This document shows, piece after piece, positions 51,994 through 60,372 of a stretch of DNA of 64,000 bases. The translations under genes and the position numbers were made by a program. The notes below the pieces were generated by a model. The model was not told where the DNA came from and searched no databases. It worked only from the letters and a program-made list of their open reading frames with translations. The DNA comes from Ensifer sp. Root278 (GTDB lineage Bacteria > Pseudomonadota > Alphaproteobacteria > Rhizobiales > Rhizobiaceae), in NCBI RefSeq assembly GCF_001429285.1, contig NZ_LMJJ01000040.1, positions 565,365 to 629,364 of the forward strand, in the 5' to 3' direction. The stretch's first letter is position 1. The number at the start of each line of letters is the position of its first letter.

Positions 51994-52460
51994 CTAGCTG
52001 ATCGTCTGATAACACCGCCGGCCGTTCCACGGCAGGAACTCCGATCCGCCGGCGTTCCATTTGCCTTCGAACTCGGAGAAGTCCGGCGTGAAGGTCACGA
52101 CCAGCTGGCCGTAGCCGTATTTGTCGCGCCACATGAAGGTACGGGTCAGATCGCTGCCGTCGCCGTCGTCACCGGTCTCGGCAAGCTCGCCGTGAACGGC
52201 TGGCCCTGATCGGAGAACATATATTTCCCAATGATCGTGCCGCTCGCATCGGTCTCGAAGTGCGTTTGCGCATCCGACAGGACGCCGGCGGAAGAGAGCT
52301 GGCCGCAATAGGTTCCCGAGGGGGCTCTCTCGCCGGCCATCGCGGCAAATGCGAACGAGGCCGCAAGCAGCAGTGCGGCTGCCCATGAAATGCTTGCTAT
52401 CAACGCGGCACCTTTGGTCTGTCGGGCAAGTTGCGATTTCTTCCTGCCGTGAGGCGGCAA
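51994..52460 (-). pseudogene. Small secreted protein, frameshifted
   Basis: The first frame gives a signal peptide (SISWAAALLLAASFAFAAMAGE) and RAPSGTYCGQLSSAGVLSDA up to SDQGQPFT. After about 52190 the sense continues in another frame as GELAETGDDGDGSDLTRTF and ends GGSEFLPWNGRRCYQTIS. Adding one G in the ACGGCGAG stretch restores a single protein of about 155 residues with one Cys near each end. The function is unknown. It may be a decayed gene or a one-base sequence error. Confidence 0.6.
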
Positions 52461-52715
52461 CGAGTCGCGACGGCTGTTGCCATGGGCGATGATCGCGGAC
52501 GCAAAATCAAGAGCTCAGCAGTCCATTACCGGTGCGCTCCTCACGCCGTCGCCGAAGGGTGACCTTTCTTGGCGACGGGGTAACGGGCGAACACGCAAGC
52601 GCCGAAGAGGCGGAGGTTCACGTTGAAGAGTTCCTAGCGATGCGCGCTCGCGGCAATTGGCGGGGTTCGGCTTTGCGCTGAGTTCATCCTCATCGTCCAG
52701 GCGTGGTGCCTGACC

Positions 52716-52859
52716 CTAGTTTTCCTGAACCGAAATGCCGTCCTGGCCGATCTTGATCTCGACGCCCGGCTTCGTCTCTTCCTGGTAGATATAGAGGCCC
52801 AGGCCGACGACGGCGACGGCGAGCAAGGCGATGACGAGATAGAGGCCGTTTCGGTTCAT
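52716..52859 (-). CDS. 47-residue single-helix membrane protein
   Basis: MNRNGLYLVIALLAVAVVGLGLYIYQEETKPGVEIKIGQDGISVQEN: one N-terminal membrane helix (residues 7-25) and a short tail with KIGQDGISV. AAGGAG lies seven bases before the ATG. Proteins of this layout recur in rhizobia; no function is known. The longer upstream frame is not used. Confidence 0.7.
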   Translation of the reverse strand: MNRNGLYLVIALLAVAVVGLGLYIYQEETKPGVEIKIGQDGISVQEN

Positions 52860-52995
52860 GCCGAGCTCCTTTATGCGGTTTCGACAGGGAAGTAGGCGCT
52901 TCTGCAAGAAAGACAACAGGATAGCGGCGGAACCCACGCAGGGACGCCAGTCCAGCCGATCTTTGCGGCTGCGTCGAAGTGCATGGCGTGGCACG

Positions 52996-53308
52996 TCACT
53001 GGTGTTGACGAACTATTGGCCTCAAGCTTTGCAACCGCCGGCGGACATCGGCAGGCGCGAAATCGAAACCGATTGCCGTGGCGCTGCTCCAATTTATGCC
53101 GACCACCAAATTGTCCTTCTCAAGGCCCGGTAGCCAGCGATCGACAAAGACGTCCAGTTCTGGAGAGCGACGACCAGAACGGCATCGCGGTTTCATTCGA
53201 CTGGTTCGTCGAGGTCGGGAAACCTGTTGCGTCACGAATCGTCCAGACGAAGCCGGCCTCCAGGACTTCTTCGAAGAAAGCATGTGTGTGGAGGGGCGCG
53301 ACGCTCAT
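52996..53308 (-). pseudogene. Decayed DUF2750-like gene
   Basis: Starting at the ATG at 53308, FFEEVLEAGFVWTIRDATGFP and MPFWSSLSR are read in one frame. ELDVFVDRWLPGLEKDNLVVGINW, the C-terminal half, is read in another frame from about 53165. The two parts join without the 15-20 residues that normally separate them, so a deletion with frame change is likely rather than a simple sequencing slip. The product of intact relatives is a small protein of unknown function. The family name is from recall of the WTIRD..FPVW and DRWLPGL..VGINW pattern. Confidence 0.5.
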
Positions 53309-53623
53309 CGCGCGACGTAAGCAGTGATATCAGGTGTTTGCAACCCTGTGAGGGTCACGGATCAGAGCGGGATGTCTCTCCTCATCCCGCTCCGACGCGT
53401 TGCCGCAACGTCATGTGACGCCGCGGCAAGGCCGTCCGATGGCGTCCGGTCGTCTCAGCGTCCGGGATGGCGAGCGCAGCGGCCGGGCGCCGGGTTGCTT
53501 TAGAGAAAATGCAAGTTCCCGAATCGGCAAGGGTGACGTAACCTGCGGCCATTCGGTCGAGGCGTGGTCCGGTGCAACTGAGACTGGCGACGCCGCCGCG
53601 GAAGCTGCAAGGGGGAATTGCGC
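53309..53623. other. Gap upstream of the outer-membrane protein gene
   Basis: 315 bases without a gene. GAGCGGGATG-TCTCTC-CTCATCCCGCTC (53365-53392) forms a hairpin with seven or more pairs and may end a transcript from the left. The right end is the ribosome site AGGGGGAA. Confidence 0.45.
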
Positions 53624-54430
53624 GTGGGGCAGATAGGAGCCAGGCTTTGGGCGGCGATGCTTGTCGCCGCCGCCATGCAGGGGCAGCAGGCGCTGGCCCA
53701 GGATGCGGACGATCTCGCAAAGAAGCTCTCGAACCCGGTCGCCGACCTGATCAGCGTGCCGTTCCAGAGCAATTTCGAATTTCGCGCCGGCGCCGAGGAG
53801 GATGGCTTCTCCTATACGCTCAACGTCCAGCCGGTCATTCCCATCACGCTGAACGCGGACTGGAACCTGATCTCGCGCACGATCCTGCCGATCGCCTATC
53901 GCGACTACCTGCCGCCGCCCGACGGCAATACGTTCGGGCTCGGTGACATCACCCAGAGCCTCTTCCTGTCGCCGGCCAATCCCGGCCCTTCGGGCATCGT
54001 TTGGGGTGTCGGTCCGGCCTTTTTGATCCCGACCGCCACCGACGATTTCCTCGGCACCGGCAAGTTCGGCATCGGCCCGACGGCGGTCGTGCTGAAGCAG
54101 GAGGGACCGTGGACCGTCGGCGCGCTAGGAAACCACATCTGGAGCGTTGCCGGCGAGGGTGACCGGGCGGATGTGAGCCAGACCTTCCTGCAACCCTTTC
54201 TGTCCTACGGCCTCGGCCATGGTGCGACCCTGACACTCAACACGGAGTCGACCTACGACTGGGAGGCCGATCAATGGACCGTGCCGATCAACCTCAGCGT
54301 TTCGCAGGTCTTCAAGGTGGGCGACCAGATGCTTCAGGCCCAGATCGGTGGGAAATATTATGCCGAGGCGCCGCAGGGCGCGCCGAGCTGGGGCGTGCGC
54401 GCGACGCTGACCTTCCTGTTTCCGAAGTAA
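53624..54430 (+). CDS. Outer-membrane transporter-like beta-barrel protein
   Basis: 268 residues from the GTG at 53624, which has GGGGGAA eight bases upstream; a TTG two codons earlier is too close to it. A signal peptide ends in QQALAQDADDL. The mature part is a series of amphipathic strands (FEFRAGAEEDGFSYTLNVQPVIPI, then ILPIAYRDYLPPP and LGDITQSLFLSP) ending GVRATLTFLFPK with a C-terminal aromatic-type barrel end. It is a small barrel of the 'transporter' family found beside catabolic genes; the substrate is unknown. It converges on the SDR gene. Confidence 0.75.
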   Translation: MGQIGARLWAAMLVAAAMQGQQALAQDADDLAKKLSNPVADLISVPFQSNFEFRAGAEEDGFSYTLNVQPVIPITLNADWNLISRTILPIAYRDYLPPPDGNTFGLGDITQSLFLSPANPGPSGIVWGVGPAFLIPTATDDFLGTGKFGIGPTAVVLKQEGPWTVGALGNHIWSVAGEGDRADVSQTFLQPFLSYGLGHGATLTLNTESTYDWEADQWTVPINLSVSQVFKVGDQMLQAQIGGKYYAEAPQGAPSWGVRATLTFLFPK

Positions 54431-54505
54431 GTCGTTCGCGCCGACGCTATGTTTCAGCGGCGCCGCGGCTTTTGCCGCCGCGCCGCTCTCCGGCGTCTTC
54501 CGCCC

Positions 54506-55210
54506 TCACACCGAGCGCGTCAGGCCGCCGTCCACCTTCAGGTTCTGGCCGGTGATGTAGCCCGCACCTTCAGAGGCGAGGAAGGCGACGGTTGCGGCAA
54601 TTTCGGCGCTGGTGCCGTAGCGCTTCATTGGCACGGCGTCGCGGCGCTCTTCGGTCGCCGGCAGGGTGTCGATCCAGCCGGGCAGCACGTTGTTCATGCG
54701 CACATTGTCGCCCGCATAGGTGTCGGCGAAGATCTTGGTGTAGGAGGCAAGGCCGGCGCGGAAGACGGCGGAGGTCGGGAACATCGGCGAGGGCTCGAAG
54801 GCCCAGGCAGTGGAGATGTTGACGATCGAGCCGGACTTCTGCTTCTGCATGATCGGGGCGACGAGGCGGACCGGGCGGATGACGTTCATCAGGTAGACGT
54901 CGAGGCCGGTGTGCCACTGTTCGTCCGTGATTTCGAGGATCTGGGCGCGCGGGCCGTGGCCGGCGCTGTTGACCAGCACGTCGATCCGACCCCACTTCTC
55001 CACGGTCAGGTCGACCAGGCGCTTGAGGTCGTCATTCGACTGGTTGGAGCCGGTGACGCCGATGCCGCCGAGCTCAGCGGCCAATGCCTCGCCCTTGCCG
55101 GAGGAGGAGAGGATCGCGACCTTGAAGCCGTCGGCGGCAAGACGCTTCGCGCTCTCGGCGCCCATGCCGCTGCCGCCGGCGGTGATAACGGCTACTTTTT
55201 CTACTGCCAT
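54506..55210 (-). CDS. SDR-fold protein with altered catalytic motif
   Basis: 234 residues. The Rossmann motif is AVITAGGSGMGAESAKRLAADG and NSAGHG stands for NNAG. A Ser is in VNISTAW, but where YxxxK is expected the sequence is SAVFR followed by AGLASYTK, so the Tyr-Lys pair is missing. TGQNLKVDGGLTRSV is the usual C-terminus. It may bind NAD(P)H without classical catalysis or use another base. GAGGAGA is upstream of the ATG. It diverges from a LysR gene. Confidence 0.85.
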   Translation of the reverse strand: MAVEKVAVITAGGSGMGAESAKRLAADGFKVAILSSSGKGEALAAELGGIGVTGSNQSNDDLKRLVDLTVEKWGRIDVLVNSAGHGPRAQILEITDEQWHTGLDVYLMNVIRPVRLVAPIMQKQKSGSIVNISTAWAFEPSPMFPTSAVFRAGLASYTKIFADTYAGDNVRMNNVLPGWIDTLPATEERRDAVPMKRYGTSAEIAATVAFLASEGAGYITGQNLKVDGGLTRSV

Positions 55211-55335
55211 GTGTCCATTCTCCTCGTCGCATTCAGGATGAAGCCGGATTTTGCGGCTCTCGCGATTGAAATACCATCTCCTTCATGCGACGACGAGAAA
55301 GTTTCGCTTTCAAATGGCAGTAGAAAAACTATTCA

Positions 55336-56244
55336 ATGAGTGACGCACCGGGAAAGCTTCCTTCGCTGAATGGGCTGAAAGTGTTCGAGGTGGCGGCGCG
55401 CCATCTGAACTTTCGGCTGGCCGCCGAGGAGCTTGGCGTCACGCAAGGGGCGGTCGCCCAGCAGATCCGCGGGCTGGAGGCCGAGCTCGGGGTGAAACTC
55501 TTCGAGCGGCTGCCGCGCATGCTGGCGCTGACCGGCGAGGGGCGGGCCTATATCGCCGATGTCAGGCGCGCGCTCGACATCATCGCCCGGGCGACGGATG
55601 AGCTGAAGCCGCAGCCGGTGCGGCTGACGATCAGCACCACGCCATCCTTCGCCTCGAAATGGCTGATCCCGCGCCTGCCGGATTTCACCGCGCGCCATCC
55701 GGACCTCGACCTGCATATTCTCGCGACCGATCGCATGTCGAATTTCCAGGCCGATGGCGTGGACCTGGCGGTGCGCTACGGGCGGCCGCCCTTCGGGCCG
55801 GGGCTGGCGGTCGAGCTGCTGTTCGAGCAGGAGATCGTCGCTGTCTGCAGCCAGATGCTGATGGCCGGCCGACGCGTGCCTGAGACTGCGGACGCGCTTG
55901 CCGGCTATACGCTGCTGCACGATGCGCATAATTTCTGGCCGGAGTTCATCGAACGGCATTTCGGCGGGAGCCGGCAGGCCTCGTTCAAGGGCATCAGCTT
56001 CAACCAGACCTCGCACGCAATCGAGGCGGCGATCGCCGGCCAGGGCATCGTGCTCGCCAATGGCGATTTCGTGGCGCAGGATATAGCCGAAGGTCGGCTG
56101 ATCCGCATTTTCGCGGGGTCGATGTCCGGACCTTCGGATTTCTACCTCGTCTGGCCGCGCTATCGCAAATCACCGGCGCTGCAGACGGTGATCGCCTGGA
56201 TCGGCGAGGAGGCGGGCAAGGCACGGGAGCGCGCCCTGGCGTGA
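55336..56244 (+). CDS. LysR regulator of the GcvA type
   Basis: 302 residues. HTH LKVFEVAARHLNFRLAAEELGVTQGAVAQQIRGLEAELGVKLFERLPR, then ALTGEGRAY and the effector domain with the ISTTPSFASKWLIPRLPDF stretch typical of GcvA-like LysR proteins. It diverges from the SDR at 55210 with 125 bases between, the usual arrangement for control of that gene. Confidence 0.92.
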   Translation: MSDAPGKLPSLNGLKVFEVAARHLNFRLAAEELGVTQGAVAQQIRGLEAELGVKLFERLPRMLALTGEGRAYIADVRRALDIIARATDELKPQPVRLTISTTPSFASKWLIPRLPDFTARHPDLDLHILATDRMSNFQADGVDLAVRYGRPPFGPGLAVELLFEQEIVAVCSQMLMAGRRVPETADALAGYTLLHDAHNFWPEFIERHFGGSRQASFKGISFNQTSHAIEAAIAGQGIVLANGDFVAQDIAEGRLIRIFAGSMSGPSDFYLVWPRYRKSPALQTVIAWIGEEAGKARERALA

Positions 56245-56267
56245 TCTGCGCTTGGCCGCGGGCGCCG

Positions 56268-56813
56268 TCAGAGGCGCAGAGCGGTATCGAGCCGGTAGAG
56301 CAGGGCGTGAAACGCGCCCTTGCTGGGCTTGCGCTCCGGCATCTTCGCGACAATGCGCCGGATCTCTTCCGATGCGGAGGCGATCACCCAGCGCAGTTCG
56401 GTTTCCATGGTGCCGGCTTCGTCGTCCGCACCGAACGAGAGCGCCTGGACGGCATAGGCGGCAGGCCCGAGGATATGATTGATCTGATGCGGCGTTTCGA
56501 TCGGGTGGGTGTAGGGCGCACCGGCTGCGGCAATGGCTGCGCGGGCGGCAGCCTTGGCCGAGGGATCGTCGACCGCGCGCGCCGCCGCTTGAGCGCCCCA
56601 CGCGGTCTTGCGCAGATGCGCGGTGCGCGGCCCCCCTTGCGCAAAGGCGCGGGCCGCCGCGATCGCCTCGCGCGGGCGGTCGTCGCCCGGCATGGCCGCC
56701 TCGAAGACCGGGAGCGCCCGCTCGGCTGTGAGCACCGCCCATCCGGTAATGTGGCGTAGGTCGTCTTCGGTGAGGAGCGGTGGCAGTGGGTCGTTGGTCA
56801 TTGGAGGCGACAT
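56268..56813 (-). CDS. Imm-5-like putative immunity protein
   Basis: 181 residues from the ATG at 56813; an ATG at 56801 is also possible and neither has a ribosome site. All-helical and Ala-rich: WAVLTAERALPVFEAAMPGDDRPREAIAAARAFA, then AARAAIAAAGAPYTHPIETPHQINHILGPAAYAVQA. This matches the Imm-5-like domain seen in putative immunity proteins. No toxin gene is adjacent, so a role in self-protection is only suggested by the family. It lies between the LysR gene and a GST on the minus strand. Confidence 0.6.
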   Translation of the reverse strand: MSPPMTNDPLPPLLTEDDLRHITGWAVLTAERALPVFEAAMPGDDRPREAIAAARAFAQGGPRTAHLRKTAWGAQAAARAVDDPSAKAAARAAIAAAGAPYTHPIETPHQINHILGPAAYAVQALSFGADDEAGTMETELRWVIASASEEIRRIVAKMPERKPSKGAFHALLYRLDTALRL

Positions 56814-56900
56814 CGGTGTTTTGAGCGAGCCTGCGGCGGCAGATCCAGCGGAAAGCCGGCGGCTTTGTTGACGGGCTTCAGGGATCCGAAGCGGAGAGGA

Positions 56901-57551
56901 CTAGCGCTCCCAGCCGGGCGTGAAGGGGAAGCGTTCGGCCCACAGGGTCGCCAGCCGGGGATCGGCGTCGACGCGGCGCACGGTTTCCGCGAGCCCCGCT
57001 GCAACCTCGTAGAAGCGCCGCCGACCGGGAGACCAGCGCGACGCCGTTGCCACATAGAGGTCGAGCACCGACACGTCGTCGCCGAGAAGGTATCTGCCCG
57101 GGCGCAGCTCCGCTCCCATCCGCGCCCAGCAATGGGCGATGCGCTCGAACAGGCGCGCCTTGACGGCAGCGTGGTCCTCTTCCCGTTCGACGATGCGGGA
57201 TGGGTCGTCAATCCAGTAGAGGGCGTAGATGGCCGCGGATACGAAGGTCATCCATCGCAGGAAGGCCGGTCGTGCCGGGTCAGTCACTCCCGGCGCAAGC
57301 CGCCCATCGGGGTAGGCATCGGCCAGCCAGATCAGGATCGCGGCGCTTTCGGTCATCAGTTCGCCCGTCGGCAGCGCCAGGGCCGGAACCTGGCGTAGCG
57401 GATTGATGCGCGCGAGCCTGTTTGCTTCCTGCTTGCCCTCCCAGGGCGCGTGTTCCTCGACGCGATAGGGCAGGTTGAGAAGGGTCAGCGTTGCCTCGAT
57501 CGGAACGGATCCCGAGGCTGACGCGCCATAGACGATAAACGGTTCGGCCAA
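56901..57551 (-). CDS. Glutathione S-transferase family protein
   Basis: 216 residues from a TTG at 57551 supported by AAGGAG eight bases upstream. MAEPFIVYGASASGSVPIEATL starts the thioredoxin-like domain with Ser in the activator position; RQVPALALP is the cis-Pro motif and MTESAAILIWLAD the glutathione contact. LGDDVSVLDLYVATASRW caps the helical domain. It is the fourth GST of the window. Confidence 0.85.
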   Translation of the reverse strand: MAEPFIVYGASASGSVPIEATLTLLNLPYRVEEHAPWEGKQEANRLARINPLRQVPALALPTGELMTESAAILIWLADAYPDGRLAPGVTDPARPAFLRWMTFVSAAIYALYWIDDPSRIVEREEDHAAVKARLFERIAHCWARMGAELRPGRYLLGDDVSVLDLYVATASRWSPGRRRFYEVAAGLAETVRRVDADPRLATLWAERFPFTPGWER

Positions 57552-57938
57552 CGATCTTTCTCCTTCGCATGACGCAGCAGGGCTTCGGGCTCAAGCCTGC
57601 CCAGGTCCGTTCGAGACCCACCTGCACGTTCCCTCAAACGCTATGCGATTCAAGGGAAAACATGCAGTAATACCAAAGCGGTGCGGCGGTATTCGCGCCG
57701 CTGACACGTCGCGCGGGCGAAGCTCTCCATCGCATCGCTGTCGCATAGATCCCGGCTTTCGCGATACAATCAAGGCCTTGAGGTGCAAAGGCATGATCGC
57801 TTGCAAACCCCGGTTGCGAAAGGGCGCGCGCCGGGTCCTGTCCACGGGCTGCCAGCCTGGTCGCCTGTCGAGGCCGCGCCGGGCGAGGCGAGCGCTCGTG
57901 CGGCCGCGCCGCAGAAGCAAGACACGAGGACCAATTCG
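57552..57938. other. Gap with a partial family A repeat, no gene
   Basis: 387 bases. CTGCACGTT-CCCT (57622-57634) and AGGG-AAAACATGCAG (57653-57667) are the second hairpin of dispersed family A in degenerate form. Otherwise only GC-driven frames. Confidence 0.5.
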
Positions 57939-59318
57939 ATGCCACCAGTGACCGCATCTGCCACCCTCGATCCCGATCTTTTGCTCAGGCAATCGCAGGC
58001 GCGTCTTTTGCGCGCGGAATGGTCGAGGGAGCGATTACTGGCCTTTCAGCGCAGCGAGTTGCAGTCCGCCTTGCGGCACGCTGTCGGGGCATCGACCTAT
58101 TACCGCGAGAGCATTGGCGAGCTGGTGGCTAGCGGTGCGCCGTTTCATGCCTTTCCGGTGCTGACGAAGCGGGCGCTGATGGAGAATTTCGACCGGGTCG
58201 TCACCGATCCGAGGCTGAGTCGCGGCCTGATCGAGCAGCACCTGGATGGAGACGATCCCGGGTCGCTTCTTCTCGGACAATACCGTGTGGTGGCAACCGG
58301 CGGCACGACGGGCGAGCGGGGTATCGCAGCCTTCGACGATGCCGCCTGGCTTGCGGCAATCGCCAACATGGTGCGCTTCCAGGCGATCGTCGGCATTGAC
58401 GACACCACGCGCAGCGTTGCCATCTTTGCCTCGTCGCCGGTGCATATTTCCTACCATATCGGCGTGGAGCTTCGCGCGATCCGGCCGGCTGCGCCACGCT
58501 TCAACGTGCTCATGCCGATCGAGGAGATCGTCGAGGGCCTCAACCTGCACCAGCCGGAGGTGATTTCGACCTATCCTTCCTTCGTGCGGGTGCTGGCGAC
58601 GGAGCAGCAGGCCGGTCGCCTGCGGATCAGGCCCCGGCTGTTTCGCACCAGCGCCGAAACGCTGACGCCGGAGGTGCGCGACCTCGCCGCCGAGACGTGG
58701 CAGGCGGCTATCGCCAACAGCTATGTGTGCACCGAGGCGGGGCCCATGGGCCACGAGTGCATCTTTGGCGATGGGCTGCATCTGGCCGAGGATTCCTTCG
58801 TCTTCGAGGTGGTGGACGAGAATGATCGCCCGGTGCCGGATGGGACCGAGGGCGCAAAGCTTCTGGTGACGACGCTCACCAATCGCGTGCTGCCGCTGGT
58901 GCGCTACGAAATCTCCGACATCGTTGCGATGGCGACGGAACCCTGTCCGTGCGGCCTGCCGTTCTGGCGGATCGGATCGATCGCCGGACGCAGAGAAGAG
59001 ACACTGCATCTGCCCGGGCGAGGCGGCGGCGTCGTGCGCGTGCACGCGCACCGGCTGCGCTCGCCCCTGACCGGCACCGCCGGGGTGCGACAATTCCAGT
59101 TCGTGCAATTGCCCGATGGGCTGGAGATCACCATCGCCGTGTTTGGAGGCGTGGATGCTGCCGCCGTCAGCGCTAAGGTCGATGAGGCCGCCAAGGCGGC
59201 GCTCGATGCGGTGGGCGCCGAGGCGGGCGGCGTGCGGGTGAGGGTGGTGGATGCCATCGAGCGCTCGGGGTCCGGCGCCAAGCAGAAACTGGTTGTCGCC
59301 TCGCCAGCCATCGAGTAG
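57939..59318 (+). CDS. PaaK-like adenylate-forming ligase
   Basis: 459 residues from the ATG at 57939 (AGGA nine bases upstream). The nucleotide-binding loop is VVATGGTTGERG, and AETLTPEV, SYVCTEAGPMG and VRYEISDIV follow in the order of phenylacetate-CoA ligase-like adenylate-forming enzymes, with CPCG as a Cys pair in the typical PaaK position. It would activate a carboxylic acid with ATP. No CoA or aromatic pathway genes are adjacent, so the substrate is open. Confidence 0.85.
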   Translation: MPPVTASATLDPDLLLRQSQARLLRAEWSRERLLAFQRSELQSALRHAVGASTYYRESIGELVASGAPFHAFPVLTKRALMENFDRVVTDPRLSRGLIEQHLDGDDPGSLLLGQYRVVATGGTTGERGIAAFDDAAWLAAIANMVRFQAIVGIDDTTRSVAIFASSPVHISYHIGVELRAIRPAAPRFNVLMPIEEIVEGLNLHQPEVISTYPSFVRVLATEQQAGRLRIRPRLFRTSAETLTPEVRDLAAETWQAAIANSYVCTEAGPMGHECIFGDGLHLAEDSFVFEVVDENDRPVPDGTEGAKLLVTTLTNRVLPLVRYEISDIVAMATEPCPCGLPFWRIGSIAGRREETLHLPGRGGGVVRVHAHRLRSPLTGTAGVRQFQFVQLPDGLEITIAVFGGVDAAAVSAKVDEAAKAALDAVGAEAGGVRVRVVDAIERSGSGAKQKLVVASPAIE

Positions 59319-59622
59319 CCAGGACCGGTGACGGGAGCGTGAGAGGCGGCGACGGTCGGCTTTCTCGAAGACTTGCAGAATGGACATTTGCACCGCGGGA
59401 CGCATCCTGAGGCGTTTCGCCCATGGCTGCGGCCGGAGACCCTTCGATGGTGGGGCAAGGTCGATGAATTCTGGGCGAGTGGAAAGCCGATCGTCTGAGA
59501 TCCTTCGCGAGGCGGCGCCGTTGTTCTTCCACCCAGCGACCGCAAGTGCGTATAGTGTTGATTGGCAGGCAGCCGGCCGATAAGGACGCTGCGTGCCATA
59601 CTGCCACACGGAGTTCTGAAGA
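59319..59622. other. Gap of 304 bases, nothing clear
   Basis: Between the ligase and the GreA-like gene. The only usable signal is the GGAG nine bases before the TTG start at 59623. TATAGTGTTGATTGG near 59552 could be part of a promoter but no partner box is convincing. Confidence 0.35.
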
Positions 59623-60105
59623 TTGAGCGTTGCCTTCACCAAGGAAGAAAGTGCCGAAACCGCCGCCGAGACGCTGTTGCCGGATCGTCCGATTTCGCCG
59701 CATCCGAACCTGGTGACGGAAGCCGGGTTGAAGGCGCTGGAGGCGCAGGTGCAGGAGGCGCGTGCGGCCTATGAGGCGGCGGCCGCAGTCGACGACGTGA
59801 ACGAAAAGCGCCGCCAGCAGGCGGGGCCCTTGCGCGACCTGCGCTATCTCGCCGAGCGGTTGCGCACGGCGCAACTGATGCCGGAGCCAGCGTCCAACGA
59901 TACCGTCGCCTTCGGCAGCACGGTCACTTTCAGCCGCGACGACGGGCGGGTGCAGACCTACCGGATCGTCGGCGAGGACGAGGCCGATCCCAAGGTAGGA
60001 TCGATCTCCTATGTCTCGCCGGTGGCGCGGATGCTCCTGGGCAAGGTGGTCGGCGACGTCATGAGCGTCGGCGACCAGGAGCTGGAAATCACCGCGATCG
60101 CGTGA
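59623..60105 (+). CDS. GreA/GreB-family transcript cleavage factor-like protein
   Basis: 160 residues from a TTG with GGAG nine bases upstream. A coiled-coil N-terminal half (LVTEAGLKALEAQVQEARAAYEAA...LRDLRYLAERLRTAQL) and a C-terminal FKBP-like domain (VAFGSTVTF, then YRIVGEDEADPKVGSISYVSPVARMLLGKVVGD) match GreA. The pair of acidic residues at the coiled-coil tip is represented by DDVNEK. Housekeeping GreA is also about 158 residues, so this may be a paralogue. It would rescue backtracked RNA polymerase. Confidence 0.85.
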   Translation: MSVAFTKEESAETAAETLLPDRPISPHPNLVTEAGLKALEAQVQEARAAYEAAAAVDDVNEKRRQQAGPLRDLRYLAERLRTAQLMPEPASNDTVAFGSTVTFSRDDGRVQTYRIVGEDEADPKVGSISYVSPVARMLLGKVVGDVMSVGDQELEITAIA

Positions 60106-60198
60106 GCGCGCTCTTGCAACTATCGGGCGGAACCTCAGCCCCGCGGCAATCCCTCAGGATACTCACGCTTTGGTATAGCTATCTTCGCCGTGATTATT

Positions 60199-60266
60199 AT
60201 CGTATGCGATTAAATCGCATTGTATTGACATTATGACACGCTTCAGTATTTATATCGCATCCGATT
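60199..60266 (+). promoter_or_regulatory. ohr-like promoter with two OhrR-type operators before the DUF3095 gene
   Basis: TTGACA (60225-60230), 16 bases, TATTTA. Operator-like ATCGTATGCGATT at 60199 and ATCGCATCCGATT at 60254 lie at -26 and +29 relative to the first T of the -35 box. In the ohr promoter the same two sites lie at -27 and +30. The flanks also match (AAATCGCA..TTGAC after the first site). Confidence 0.75.
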
Positions 60267-60372
60267 TAATGTGAGGCGGCAAGCCCATGGATGCCGGTGC
60301 GCCTCAAAGCGCTCGGGCATTCCCTGGAAAATCCCCGTCCACAGCGATCAGTCCGTCGACTGGAGGAAGCTG

